From Cyclobacteriaceae bacterium (GTDB lineage Bacteria; Bacteroidota; Bacteroidia; Cytophagales; Cyclobacteriaceae): DNA of 6,251 nucleotides. Below, one piece after another: positions 5,877 to 6,251 of the stretch. Position numbers and translations under genes: made by a program. The notes under the pieces were generated by a model, which ran no database searches, was not told where the DNA came from, and worked only from the letters and a program-made list of their open reading frames with translations. The stretch spans positions 1 through 6,251 of the forward strand of contig JALWRJ010000237.1 in assembly GCA_026994125.1 (NCBI GenBank), read 5' to 3'. The first letter of the stretch is position 1. Each line of letters starts with the position of its first letter.

Positions 5877-5892
5877 CCTAGCGTTTATTTTT
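5852..5892 (+). terminator. Possible Rho-independent terminator overlapping the rluB end
   Basis: CGCTA (5852-5856) can pair with TAGCG (5879-5883), and AGCT (5858-5861) with AGCT (5871-5874), around an A-rich loop. TTTATTTTT follows (5884-5892). A smaller alternative is GCTA-GCC-TAGC at 5872-5882. The stem uses the last codons and the stop of rluB, which is compact but possible. The independent promoter-like element 34 nt downstream agrees with a transcription end here. Confidence 0.45.
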
Positions 5893-5925
5893 GGTAGTTA
5901 CTCCAATGGGTTGCCTACAACCCCC

Positions 5926-5933
5926 TAACTTTG
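5926..5933 (+). promoter_or_regulatory. Putative -7 promoter element of the ABC-F gene
   Basis: TAACTTTG followed by CG is a full match to the TAnnTTTG consensus, in noncoding DNA 22 nt before the ATG at 5956. No clear -33 TTTG is present at the right spacing. It predicts a leader of roughly 20 nt without a Shine-Dalgarno sequence. Confidence 0.6.
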
Positions 5934-5946
5934 CGCCTTCATTTAA

Positions 5947-6251
<305 letters not shown>

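Overview
The window looks like a chromosomal segment of a Bacteroidota (Bacteroidetes) species. Three things suggest this: promoter-like TAnnTTTG elements sit just upstream of genes instead of -35/-10 boxes, Shine-Dalgarno sequences are absent or weak and leaders are A/T-rich, and the protein variants fit (a DksA-like protein with a degenerate zinc finger, and DPHKGLF-type decarboxylase and GT4 sequences). I cannot name a genus. I see no prophage, transposase, CRISPR array, tRNA or rRNA.

Layout. Positions 1-2521 hold two overlapping plus-strand genes: a PLP-dependent group II amino-acid decarboxylase cut by the left window edge, and a GT-B glycosyltransferase of family 4. Positions 2522-2874 are a gene-free gap between convergent genes. 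It is built largely of short periodic repeats: nonamer arrays of the CTTTGCGTT type, and two copies of a heptad-periodic element that share a 27-bp identical core 144 bp apart. Positions 2875-3936 (minus strand) encode an exported Ntn-hydrolase, a type 2 asparaginase/isoaspartyl peptidase. A 136-bp divergent intergenic region follows. On the plus strand come a DksA/TraR-like RNA polymerase-binding protein, scpB (2 nt downstream, GTG start) and an RluB-type 23S rRNA pseudouridine synthase. The last is best started at 5112 rather than at the ATGA overlap with scpB. The window ends inside a YbiT-like ABC-F ATPase gene that has its own promoter-like element.

How the parts relate. The right half is housekeeping: transcription tuning (DksA-like), chromosome segregation (ScpB), ribosome modification (RluB) and ribosome-associated ATPase (ABC-F). 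scpB next to rluB is a widely conserved neighbourhood; here scpA is not adjacent and a dksA-like gene takes the upstream place. The decarboxylase-glycosyltransferase pair overlaps by 8 bp and is probably co-transcribed, but its substrate and pathway cannot be read from this window.

I did not find a clear new multi-gene system. The points most worth a second look are the repeat architecture in 2522-2874, the zinc-site loss in the DksA-like protein, and the start-site/promoter question at rluB.
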